From Patiria pectinifera (Eukaryota > Echinodermata > Asteroidea > Valvatida > Asterinidae), in assembly GCA_029964075.1 (NCBI GenBank), contig CM057130.1:7006001-7070000 (forward strand): a stretch of 64,000 bases of DNA, written 5' to 3'. Positions 22,055-30,958 of the stretch are shown one piece after another (the first letter of the stretch is position 1; each line of letters opens with the position of its first letter). The notes under the pieces are model-generated. The model saw only the letters and a list, made by a program, of their open reading frames with translations, ran no database searches and had not been told where the DNA came from. Made by a program: the position numbers and the translations under genes.

Positions 22055-25000
22055 ATGGAGAGTAATATGTTCAGACCGACCGTCAAAGGATATTCTAAAT
22101 GGAACAAAGCCACGCTGCGTGATTACGTGCAGCGATATAATATACCGCACAATGAAAATGTTTCTCTTACTCGTAAAGTCTACATCGAGGGGATAAAAAA
22201 TTATGAAAGTCAATTTAAAAACTTGAGGAAAAAGACACTACATGAGCTCAAACAGATTGTAGACGAACAAAATCTAAAATACGTACCGACGGGTTATAAA
22301 GGACGGTTTTTGAAAAAAGATTTAATCTCGGCGATTAAAATATACAGACAACCCGAAGACTTTACAGAGTCAGCTTTTAGAGAAACGAGAAGGTTTAGAA
22401 ATTACTACAGAAACTGGGAATTAAATCCCAGACTTTATAACCACGATTTAATCAAGTTTTTTGATTCGCACAAGGAACAAATAGTCAATAAAATCAAGTC
22501 AGAATTGAGAGAGCTGAGAGGTTTAAAACTGGAGCTCACAATCAAAATAAAATACGAAAAAACCAAATCGGATGGTACGATCGAAACTATCGAAGCTATT
22601 CATTATAGCAAGCCGAAAGCCGTTTTAAATCAAAGTCAAATAAAACAGGTTTTAAAAGAAGAGATCGAAGAGCTATTTAAAAAGGATGAAAGGTATACGA
22701 ATCAAGGATCGGGTTGGGTTTAAAAAAGATAATGGCGTTATACATCAACATCAACAGATATAATCCAGTGAGAGGTAGTTCTTACATAAACCTACCCGAA
22801 CATCTTAAAATTAAACAGGCGATGATAAACATCAAAAACAAAGACGACGAGTGTTTGAGATGGTGTTTGAGAGCTGCTCTTGGGTTGTATACAGATAAAG
22901 TAAAAATCAAATAAGAAATAATCCTAAATATAAAATTCATAAAGAAGAACCTGTTGTATACACCAAAGACGACGGACTCAGTTTTAAAGGCGTTGACTTT
23001 CCGACACCGGTCGATCAGATACCCAAGATAGAAAGACAAAATAATTTATCGATAAACGTATACGGTTATGAGGGTGAGATATATCCATTATACGTGTCTA
23101 AAAACTACGGGGCAAAAGAGATCGATCTGCTTTTGATTTCTAAAGGTGACAAGCATCACTATTGTTGGATAAAATATTTTACGAGGTTGATGTACGACGT
23201 TACGAAACATAAATGTAAGAAATATTTTTGTCGAAGATGTCTATGTCATTTTACCAATCAAAACAAATTAGACAGACATATCGCCGATTGTAAGGGTATA
23301 GATGCACATCCATCAAAGATTGTATTTCCGACGGGTAAACCAAAATACATAGATGGGCAACCAGGCGAAAGAGACGTACCGATATTAGAATTTAAAAACT
23401 ATAGGCACAAACAAAAAGCACCATTTGTCATTTATGCTGACTTTGAATCCATACTACAAACAACAACAACACCCACACAGACACTAACATCTAAACCTAC
23501 TCACTCAGACAAAGAGACAAACACAAAAAAGATTAACGTTCACAAAGCTAGCGGTTATTCGCTAGTTGTCGTGCGATGCGACGGTAAAAATGTGTATCAA
23601 GAGACTTATAGAGGCAAAGACGCTTCAACTAGATTTATAACAACGCTGTTACAATTACAAAGCGATATTAATTGCATATTTGAAAAACCCCAACCCATGA
23701 CATTTAACGAGCGAGCTAAAGACCATCATGATAAAACAAGCACGTGTTGGATTTGTGAAAAACCAATTTATCCCAATTACTCGAGCAACTGTCAGTGCCA
23801 GAAACCCAGAGAACCCAAGACGATAAAACAAAAGAAAGAACATCAGTACAAAAATAGTAAGGGATTTATCGAGTCTAAATGTCTAGACTGCAAAAGAGCA
23901 TTAATAAATTTAGAAAGGTCAGAGATCACTGCCACGTCACTGGTAAATATAGGGTGCCGCACACGCTTATTGTAACCTCAAACTACAAATTAAACCCGGT
24001 TGTACACCGATACCGGTCTTTTTCACAATTTACAAAATTACGACGCGCATTTAATCATGCAGGGAATGACAGAATACGATAGCCAAACAGAAATACAAGT
24101 GATCGCTAAAAATTCAGAAAAGTATATTTCGTTTTCGATAGGAAATCTACGATTTTTAGACTCGTTTAGTTTTATGGCATCATCGTTGGATAAATTAGTG
24201 AAAGGTTGTCCAAAAGAGTCGTTTCATTTACTCAAAAAGCATTTTAAACTAGGTACGCCAGAGGCGACTGACTTGCTATTACAAAAAGGAATTTATCCCT
24301 ACGAATATATGAACTCGTTTGATAAGTTTCAAGAGACCAGCCTACCACCCATCGGCAAGTTTTACAGCAGACTAAGAGACGAACATATATCGCAACAAGA
24401 CTATGACAGAGCTCAACGCGTGTGGAACGAGTTTAATATACAAAATCTAGGAGAATATCACGACTTGTACGTGACTACCGATACATTATTACTTGCAGGC
24501 GTATTTGAAAACTTTAGACGAACGTGTATTACAAACTACGGGCTAGATCCAGCCAATTATTTTACCGCACCCGGATTGTCCTGGGACGCTCTATTGAAAC
24601 ACTCGGAAGCTAAACTCGAACTGTTGCAAGACGTCGACAAACACTTATTTTTTGAAAAAGCAAAACGAGGAGGCATATCTAGCGTGGGTGGAATGAGACA
24701 TCACAAAGCCAATAATCAATATCTCGATGACTACGATTCAAACAAACCCTCGAGTTATATCGCTTATCTGGATGCCAACAATCTGTACGGTTGGGCTATG
24801 AGTCAATATCTACCGTACAGTGATTTTAAATGGACACCCTCGAAACCGTTTACCGAAGAAAGAATATTAACGCTAAAGAAAACGTCCAACACCGGCTACT
24901 TTTTTGAAGTAGATTTAGACTATCCGTACGATCTACACGCCAAGCATAACGATTATCCCCTAGCACCCGAAAATATCGTCGTACCCCAAGCGTGGATGTC

Positions 25001-26036
25001 TGATTATCAAAACGAGTTATTGGATACCGAACCTAATAGCGACGTTCAAAAATTAACGTGTACGCTTAATCCAAAACAAAAATACGTGTTGCACTACGTT
25101 ACGTTGCAGTTGTATCTCAATCTCGGTTTGAAACTAAAAAAGCGCCTTAAACAAGCGCCTTGGATGAAATCTTACATCGATAAAAACACGCAACTCCGAA
25201 CAAAAGCAACCTCTGATTTTGAGAAAGACTTTTTTAAACTGATGAATAACAGCGTGTTTGGTAAGACGATGGAAAACGTTAGAAACCGAATAGACGGTTA
25301 CCTACTGAGAGACAATAACGACAGCGATCAAGCAAAATACAAAAAAATAATTCAAAAACCGAGCTATAAAACAACAACGCCGTTTCCAGAATGTGACCTG
25401 TCGTTTGTCGAAACATATAAAACGACAACCGTGTTAAACAAGCCCATTTACTGCGGAGTGAGTATCTTGGATCTCTCAAAGACGCTGATGTACGATTTTT
25501 ATTACAACCGATTGAAAGACAAATACGGAGATAAAATCAGGTTAATGTATACCGATACGGACAGTCTCTTGATTGTCGTTTACACGGATGACATATACAA
25601 AGACATGCGATCTCACGGGCAACACTACGACTTTTCGAATTACAACCTGGATCACGAGTTATACGATCCAACCAATAAGAAAGTGATCGGTAAATTTAAA
25701 GACGAGTTTGGAGGTAAGGTCATTCAAGAAGCCGTTTGCGTAAGACCCAAGATGTACTCGATTTTAGCAGATGACAACAACATCACTCTTAAAAAGGCCA
25801 AGGGGGTCACAAAATCGGTCACTGACAAAAGATTAAAACACCGACACTACTACGACTGCATCTTTAAAAATAAATCTAAAACAGAAACGATGACTCAAAT
25901 TCGATCGGAAAAACACATCCTTTACACCATATCTCAAAATAAACTATCGTTGAGTCCGTTGGACACAAAGAGGTACATTTTACCGGATGGAATACACACG
26001 CTCGCTTATGGTCACCGTAATCTAGATCTTAATTAG
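22055..26036 (+). pseudogene. polB: Protein-primed family B DNA polymerase (pPolB), frameshifted
   Basis: Replicates the linear element genome by protein priming. The coding sequence is open in four successive stretches separated by frame changes near 22715 (an A-rich run after GGGTTGGG), 22912, 23918 and 24000. Stretch 1 (222 codons from ATG 22055) is an N-terminal region with SAP-like and helical segments. Stretch 3 holds two CxxC-type zinc motifs (CRRCLCHF and the CWICEKPIY region) and the Exo I motif (YADFESIL, near 23440). Stretch 4 (24000-26036) has Exo II (FHNLQNYDAHLIM), Exo III (YHDLYVTTDTLLLA), Pol A (YLDANNLYG), Pol B (KLMNNSVFGKTMEN), Pol C (YTDTDSLLI) and the KxY-type RPKMYS. All catalytic motifs are therefore visible, but not in one frame. 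Only indels, no in-frame nonsense substitutions, were noted, which fits either recent decay or long-read assembly errors. The stop overlaps the integrase stop by 8 bp (convergent). Confidence 0.93.
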
Positions 26037-27030
26037 GCGGTAATTGCGTGTCCTCGGGTACGACTTGAAGCTCTTGTCTCACAAAACTCCTTTCTGGGCC
26101 GTCTTGCAGGTAATAAAGAGTAGGACCCGTCGTGACTTTTTTACCGTTAATCATTTTAAATTGACTCGTTCTTTTTTCCACGTTGAAGATGTCTACGCTC
26201 CAAATGGGATCCGTGGCTCTTCTCGAAGTTCCACCCTCTTGCTCACCCGGGTAATATAAATATCTAACCATAGCGTCTTGCGGTAATTGTTGCTCTTTTG
26301 TTTTAACGGGGTTAGCCGGCGATTGCCGGACCTGTTTTAGTTTAACCGCCTCTGACGGCGCTTTAGCTATTAATCTTGTCGTTTCATCGTTTATAGCTTT
26401 GATCACGCTGGGTAATCGCTCGACCCATTGCGTGTTTCTACTCTCGGGATTTAACATTTCTTGAGCGTACTGATGACCAAACAGTCTCTCGGCTAGCGTT
26501 CGATTAAATCTTTCTACGATACCCTGCGATCGGTGGTTTCCGGGTTCGCCGACGATAATCTCAACGTTTTTTGGGGCCATCCATTTTTTAAAAGCGCCTT
26601 TAAATTCGGTACCGGCGTCTACTCTCAACGTTTTAGGGTAACTCAAAGGCGACCTCGCGTAAATCTTGACGATAGCATCTCGCGTGGAATCTGCCGTTTT
26701 AGAAACCAAAGGTTCTGCTTCGTGGTATCGACTCGCAACATCGACAACCGTCAAAGCGTATTTATAAGTCTTGCGTTTTACTTTATCCCAGGGTAGGTAT
26801 AGCACATCCATTTGGTGAAAGTCGTTTGGTGTTTCAAACTCTCGCGATGTACTCGTAGGCCTGGGTACATACGCAGGACCCGGTAGATAAATTTGCCAGA
26901 TCGCTTGTTTTTTAAGCCAATCTCTGATTACCTTTTTATCGATTTTTGTTTTAACGTGTAAATGGTCGACGGCACTTTCACCTCTCCAATAACCGCTCGG
27001 GCTATAATACAGTTTAGATAATGTTTGCAT
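26029..27030 (-). CDS. Retrovirus-type (rve) integrase of the Polinton element
   Basis: A 333-residue integrase, intact. The N-terminal 50 residues form a helix-turn-helix-like segment typical of Polinton integrases (WRGESAVDHLHVKTKID). The catalytic core shows D75 (FHQMDVLYL), D138 (LRVDAGTEFKG) and E173 (GIVERFNRTLAER), with exactly 35 residues between the second D and E (D,D35E). The C-terminal ~110 residues include a beta-rich region (DPIWSVDIFNVEKR) like the chromo/SH3 tail of this family. It inserts the element ends into host DNA, giving the 6-bp target duplication seen here. It is transcribed divergently from the 140-aa gene, with only 34 bp between the start codons. Confidence 0.96.
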   Translation of the reverse strand: MQTLSKLYYSPSGYWRGESAVDHLHVKTKIDKKVIRDWLKKQAIWQIYLPGPAYVPRPTSTSREFETPNDFHQMDVLYLPWDKVKRKTYKYALTVVDVASRYHEAEPLVSKTADSTRDAIVKIYARSPLSYPKTLRVDAGTEFKGAFKKWMAPKNVEIIVGEPGNHRSQGIVERFNRTLAERLFGHQYAQEMLNPESRNTQWVERLPSVIKAINDETTRLIAKAPSEAVKLKQVRQSPANPVKTKEQQLPQDAMVRYLYYPGEQEGGTSRRATDPIWSVDIFNVEKRTSQFKMINGKKVTTGPTLYYLQDGPERSFVRQELQVVPEDTQLPPN

Positions 27031-27034
27031 ATTA

Positions 27035-27053
27035 TTTAATATAAAAGACGTTT
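27035..27053. promoter_or_regulatory. AT-rich promoter-like motif between divergent genes (copy 1)
   Basis: TTTAATATAAAAGACGTTT lies in the 34-bp gap between the integrase and the 140-aa gene. Almost the same word recurs at 33733-33752 (between another divergent pair) and, inverted, at 34946-34964 just before an ATG. Three independent occurrences at gene starts suggest an element-specific promoter. Confidence 0.55.
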
Positions 27054-27064
27054 ATAATAATAAT

Positions 27065-27487
27065 ATGGCTAGCGTTGCTATGATGTTAGGAGGCGCGATC
27101 GTCAACGCCTTAGCTTTTACGGGTTCAAACTTTTTATTTTCAAATCTGAAACAGAGTGACGAGGAGCGTAAGAGACACGATTTAGCGATAGAACAACTCT
27201 CAGCCGCCAAAGATAAGTGGCAACGAGAACGAACGAAATATCTAGATTTTCTAAACGAACGTATCAGACAACAAAATGCTTCTAAAAAAACATTTTCTAA
27301 CGTAGACCGAGCGTTGCGTTACTACAACGAGGTGAGTGGTCAATCTACCGAACTACCCGTAGGACTGCAACACGAACCCAAACTCGAAGATTTTTATGAA
27401 CCTAGCGACCAACAAATAGAAAGAGAACTGGCGTTTATCGCGGGAGGAACGCTATTGGTGGGCTTCTTGGCTTACAAATACCTTTAA
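27065..27487 (+). CDS. 140-aa membrane-associated protein of unknown function
   Basis: I do not recognise it. It has a hydrophobic N terminus (residues ~2-28, Ala/Gly/Met rich), a charged helical middle (EERKRHDLAIEQLSAAKDKWQRER, about 40-75) likely to form a coiled coil, and a C-terminal hydrophobic helix (AFIAGGTLLVGFLAYKYL, 123-140), which suggests a membrane-anchored virion component. It lies 22 bp upstream of the major capsid gene in the same direction and is probably co-expressed with it. Confidence 0.8.
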   Translation: MASVAMMLGGAIVNALAFTGSNFLFSNLKQSDEERKRHDLAIEQLSAAKDKWQRERTKYLDFLNERIRQQNASKKTFSNVDRALRYYNEVSGQSTELPVGLQHEPKLEDFYEPSDQQIERELAFIAGGTLLVGFLAYKYL

Positions 27488-27509
27488 ATTTAAAACTCGT
27501 ATAAATAAA

Positions 27510-28778
27510 ATGAATGCGTATGGAAAAAAGCTCAATCCCAGCAGACTATTAAAAATACCCAGATCTATCAAGGGTGAGAGAAAAGAGGTGGTCATTACCC
27601 ACAATCCTAGTAGTATATCGGCGGGGCAAACGCTGAGGGTCAAGTTTCCTCAATTGGGTGTAGACGACGTGATCGTACCCGGCACTTGTAAACTAGCTTT
27701 CAATTTAGAACTCGACGGTGGAAGTGACAACAATAGAACCATTTTTGGTAATTTGGCCAGAAATTTAGTCAGCGAAATCAGCGTCAGGCTTCAAGGTCAC
27801 GAAATTGTGAGTTATCGTCACGCCGACGTGTATCACAACTTTAAAGACAATTGGATCAACAGCTCGACGACTCGAAACATGGCGTACTCGGGCATAGAAA
27901 AAGAAAACGTGTCTAAACTAAGAACTGGGGCTGAAGATGCTAACGCGGGCGCCAACAACGGTAAGGATCAAGCTATCGCGGATGCCTATGGTAACAGATA
28001 TTGTATTCCCCTAGACATTGACATACTGACTTCGCATCACCCTTTTTACCCCAGCGGTTTAAAACAACCTCTGACGTACGAGATAAAGTTTAACGATCAC
28101 GAAAAAGTAGTCAACAGTTCAGATACGGCGGCGATGTATTCTATCTCAGACTTGTCTCTCGAATACGAAGTGGTGACCAACAGAGACCTAGCTATCACCA
28201 TCAGGAATAAACACAAGGGGTTAATGCAATACCTGTTTGATAAAATCCACTCGCTAGAAGTTAGATCCGTCAACAAATCGGACACGCTTTGGAACGTCAG
28301 CGTCAATCAACCCATCAGGAGTCTCAAGGGTATTTTGTTTTTGTTTAAAGATCCCGCGGTCAAAAATCCGCAGCGATTTTACAATCCAAAAATAACCAAA
28401 ACATCGGTGACCGTAGAAGGTAAACCCAATCAACTCTACAGTCAAGGCATGTTTCAGTATCAACACTGGAATGAAATCAACAAGTTCTTTGGAGACAGCG
28501 ATACCGAAAGCGGGCGCGGAGTAGCTAAAGACTTAAATTTGACGGGTTTTGACCTCGGAGACTACCTAAAAGACAAGTACGGTCTGTGGCTCGATTTTAG
28601 AAGTAACGACGACAATTCCGCTCACGGATCCGGTAGGAAACTCGGAGACGGAGGAGGCATCAACATTCAATTTAACAGAGAAGCCGAAGGTCAAGGTGAC
28701 CTCACGATGTACGTATTTTTAGTCATGGATGCTCAATTGAACTTGGAAGACGGAAATTTTAAATCTCTGTTAAGTTAA
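27510..28778 (+). CDS. Probable double jelly-roll major capsid protein
   Basis: 422 residues, intact. Position (just upstream of the packaging ATPase), size and the early-barrel pattern support a capsid protein: a beta-strand series with VDDVIVPGTCKLAFNLEL (about 52-69), then NLARNLVSEISVRLQGHEIV (about 82-101), then a tyrosine/histidine-rich loop. Similar spacing is seen at the start of Polinton/adintovirus major capsid proteins. A second half with LSLEYEVVTNRDLAITI and a C-terminal strand region (DLTMYVFLVMDAQLNL) fits the second barrel. The fold itself cannot be proven from sequence by eye. It would form the pseudo-hexagonal capsomers. The start codon is preceded by AAATAAA, as in neighbouring genes. 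Confidence 0.85.
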   Translation: MNAYGKKLNPSRLLKIPRSIKGERKEVVITHNPSSISAGQTLRVKFPQLGVDDVIVPGTCKLAFNLELDGGSDNNRTIFGNLARNLVSEISVRLQGHEIVSYRHADVYHNFKDNWINSSTTRNMAYSGIEKENVSKLRTGAEDANAGANNGKDQAIADAYGNRYCIPLDIDILTSHHPFYPSGLKQPLTYEIKFNDHEKVVNSSDTAAMYSISDLSLEYEVVTNRDLAITIRNKHKGLMQYLFDKIHSLEVRSVNKSDTLWNVSVNQPIRSLKGILFLFKDPAVKNPQRFYNPKITKTSVTVEGKPNQLYSQGMFQYQHWNEINKFFGDSDTESGRGVAKDLNLTGFDLGDYLKDKYGLWLDFRSNDDNSAHGSGRKLGDGGGINIQFNREAEGQGDLTMYVFLVMDAQLNLEDGNFKSLLS

Positions 28779-28779
28779 A

Positions 28780-29384
28780 ATGACACAACCGCATTGCGCT
28801 TTAATCGTCGGCAAAACAAATTCGGGCAAAACCAAATGGATTTTGGATCTGTTAGAGTCAGATTATAAAATACATTTGAGGCGATAGTCATCATTTGCCC
28901 TACCATATTTAAAAACAAAACGTACATCGAAAGAAAGTGGATTCAAGCAGATCCCGAGGTATACCTCTGCGATCCGGAATTGTACAAGATGACGCTCAAC
29001 GAAGCGATCGATTTTTACAGGAAAATATTTGAAGGTGTTGCCACGTTGTTTATCGTGGACGATTGCTCTTCGGATCAAGAGATTAAATATCGTAAAAAGA
29101 CGTGCGCTTTAAGCAAGATGGCATTTAGCGGAAGACACGTAAATCACAGCTGTTGGTTACTGACCCAAAAGTACAACAGCGTTTTAAAAGATTATAGAGA
29201 AAACACGGCTTGGTTGGCATTATTTTACTGCAAAGATAAAACATCGTTTGATCAAGCGTTAGACGAAAACGACGTCGTACCCATTGAAGAACGAGATTAT
29301 ATAAAACGACGTTTGAGAGATGTGAAATATAGTAAATTGGTCGTATACACCGAACCTCCAGTTAGTTACGAGCTACTTGAGTAG
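28780..29384 (+). pseudogene. Genome-packaging ATPase (A32/FtsK-HerA type), one frameshift
   Basis: It powers translocation of viral DNA into capsids. The first 35 codons from ATG 28780 carry the Walker A motif (VGKTNSGKTKW) and then run into a TAG at 28885. The remaining ~165 codons are open in another frame from about 28880 to 29384, with Walker B (TLFIVDDCSSD) and the downstream WLLTQKYNS motif typical of A32-like packaging ATPases. A single-base loss in the T/G-rich stretch near 28876-28880 explains the break. Family length (~200 residues) is matched by the two parts together. It starts 2 bp after the capsid stop. The stop codon lies at the start of the 22-bp tandem array. Confidence 0.9.
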
Positions 29385-29596
29385 CTAGTTGAGTAACAAT
29401 TAATAGCTAGGTGAGTAACAATTAATAGCTAGGTGAGTAACAATTAATAGCTAGGTGAGTAACAATTAATAGCTAGGTGAGTAACAATTAATAGCTAGGT
29501 GAGTAACAATTAATAGCTAGGTGAGTAACAATTAATAGCTAGTTGAGTAACAATTAATAGCTAGGTGAGTAACAATTAATAGCTAGTTGAGTAGCA
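29383..29596. repeat. 22-bp tandem array downstream of the ATPase
   Basis: Nine full units and a partial tenth of AGCTAGGTGAGTAACAATTAAT. Units at 29405, 29427, 29449, 29471, 29493, 29515 and 29559 contain AGGTGAGT; those at 29383, 29537 and 29581 have AGTTGAGT. The first unit overlaps the ATPase stop codon. It is the only sizeable gene-free spot in the element. Confidence 0.95.
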
Positions 29597-29673
29597 ACCT
29601 ATTTAACAAGCTACACATGTATTACAATTTGTTAATCAACAAACGTCAACAAAATACATTTTGTTGTAAGTAA

Positions 29674-29826
29674 ATGATAGCAATATTCGAGTATTTGCAG
29701 TTTTTGGCTATTATCATCATATCGCTTAATCTATCGCTTTACACCTACGAATACCTTTGCTTTTGTAACAAAGTTGCAACAGCTACAACAAAATTAAATT
29801 CCTTTCTAATTAAATGGAGGACCTAA
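29674..29826 (+). CDS. Small 50-aa single-pass membrane ORF
   Basis: ATG at 29674 is preceded by TAA (TAAATG), as in several neighbours. The product starts MIAIFEYLQFLAIIIISLNL: a single hydrophobic helix from the N terminus, then a Tyr/Cys-rich bend and a Thr/Lys tail. It overlaps the next gene by 13 bp in another frame. It fills the space between the tandem array and the 192-aa gene. Small viral membrane peptides are common, but the coding status here rests only on position and composition. Confidence 0.45.
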   Translation: MIAIFEYLQFLAIIIISLNLSLYTYEYLCFCNKVATATTKLNSFLIKWRT

Positions 29827-30392
29827 AACTGACTTTAACGAACGAACAAGATCACAACGCAGAACATAAAGATCGTTTGTGTGGTGTCGTAGCAGCCGGA
29901 AACTCTAAAAAGTACTTGGGAAAGGAATATACCGTTAAACATATCGAAGCTCTTGACAGTAAAGAACTCGACAAGCTGTATCATCTGTACGAAACTAAAT
30001 TTGGAAATGAAATTGTTAAAACCGTTGGTAAATACACTTTAAGTCTATTTTCGAGAGTGTTAGCTGTTGTTACACCCGTACAAGTTTTAGGATATAACGT
30101 CACTATAGATTCTGAAGAAGAACTCACCAACGACTTGAGTTCTGATCCTGTTATAAGCGCGAGTATGGCTGGTATGTTGAGCGACGTTTGTTACAAGTAC
30201 GGAACTTTTATATCACCCCTAGTTGCTACGATTATCACAACAAAACATTTGAAATTTAATAAACCTAATATAATAAATGGAAGATCAGAAAGCAGCGACA
30301 GCAACGCCTGCAGCTCAACCAGCAGAGACAGAGACGCCCCAACCGATAAAAACAACGTCGTCACCGACGGTAACGAGAGTGACCAAGACTAA
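29814..30392 (+). CDS. 192-aa protein of unknown function
   Basis: Not recognised by name. The first ~155 residues look folded: KKYLGKEYTVKHIEALDSKELDKLYHLYETKFG is a helical segment; residues 60-85 (TVGKYTLSLFSRVLAVVTPVQVLGY) are hydrophobic and may span or dip into a membrane; 116-150 are a second hydrophobic region (ISASMAGMLSDVCYKYGTFISPLVATII). The last ~35 residues are Ser/Asp/Asn-rich low complexity that overlaps the next gene in another frame by 116 bp. Related ORFs of this layout occur in other invertebrate Polinton-like elements as far as I recall; role unknown. Confidence 0.75.
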   Translation: MEDLKLTLTNEQDHNAEHKDRLCGVVAAGNSKKYLGKEYTVKHIEALDSKELDKLYHLYETKFGNEIVKTVGKYTLSLFSRVLAVVTPVQVLGYNVTIDSEEELTNDLSSDPVISASMAGMLSDVCYKYGTFISPLVATIITTKHLKFNKPNIINGRSESSDSNACSSTSRDRDAPTDKNNVVTDGNESDQD

Positions 30393-30660
30393 AAATCCTA
30401 AACGAATTCAGCAGGGTAAAGCTTTAGCCGAGCACAATAGACAGATGAAATTAAAATTAGCAAAAATGGACGTAACATCGGTCGATAATACGAGCTCACC
30501 AGACTACAACTCTTGGGCGATGTGGGGGGCTATAGCGTCTATAATAGGGGTGGGGCTGCTAGTACTAAAAAGTAAGGCAACTGCGCCGATAGTACAGCCA
30601 GTGCCGGTAGTCACGCAACCCAATACACCCAGCGCCCCCAAAACGCTAGACATGGAATAA
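30277..30660 (+). CDS. 127-aa basic, single-membrane-span protein
   Basis: Not recognised. Residues 1-40 are Pro/Thr/Ala-rich. They are followed by a lysine-rich stretch (TKNPKRIQQGKALAEHNRQMKLKLAKM, about 38-64) that could bind DNA, then a predicted transmembrane helix (WAMWGAIASIIGVGLLVL, about 80-98) and a Pro-rich tail. The ATG lies in the tail of the preceding gene after an ATAATAA stretch; the N-terminal overlap means either a true nested start or a later start. A virion core or internal membrane protein is plausible from basic charge plus membrane span; this is inference. Confidence 0.72.
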   Translation: MEDQKAATATPAAQPAETETPQPIKTTSSPTVTRVTKTKNPKRIQQGKALAEHNRQMKLKLAKMDVTSVDNTSSPDYNSWAMWGAIASIIGVGLLVLKSKATAPIVQPVPVVTQPNTPSAPKTLDME

Positions 30661-30693
30661 ACCAGCAATTTAAAAATTGTTATATTAAAAACG

Positions 30694-30936
30694 ATGAGTA
30701 ACTTTGACACCAACGGAATAGCAAATACGATTTATCACGGAGCCGTCATATCGGGTCTTTCGATGGGATACGCCATGGTAGGAAATAAACTACTCAAAAT
30801 GAAAGCGCCGGATTTAAACAAACTAAGCGTAGAAGATATGGGTAAATTGACGGGCATTATAAGTGGAGCTCTGGCCACGCAAAATTGGTTGGTGACCCAA
30901 GGTATACTACCGGGCAGTATAATGAAAACGGCATAA
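30694..30936 (+). CDS. 80-aa small hydrophobic protein
   Basis: Not recognised by name. Contains a Gly-rich hydrophobic segment (GAVISGLSMGYAMVGNKLL, about 16-34), a charged linker with KLSVEDMGKLTG and a second mildly hydrophobic segment ending in GILPGSIM. The ATG is preceded by TTATATTAAAAACG, similar to the promoter-like motif before 34966. Compact spacing on both sides (33 and 22 bp) marks it as a real gene of the element. Confidence 0.75.
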   Translation: MSNFDTNGIANTIYHGAVISGLSMGYAMVGNKLLKMKAPDLNKLSVEDMGKLTGIISGALATQNWLVTQGILPGSIMKTA

Positions 30937-30958
30937 TTTAAATAGGTTTATTAAATAA

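Noticed and set aside
29383-29596. CRISPR-like array
   Set aside because: Units are 22 bp and contiguous with no unique spacers; it is a plain tandem repeat in an animal genome.
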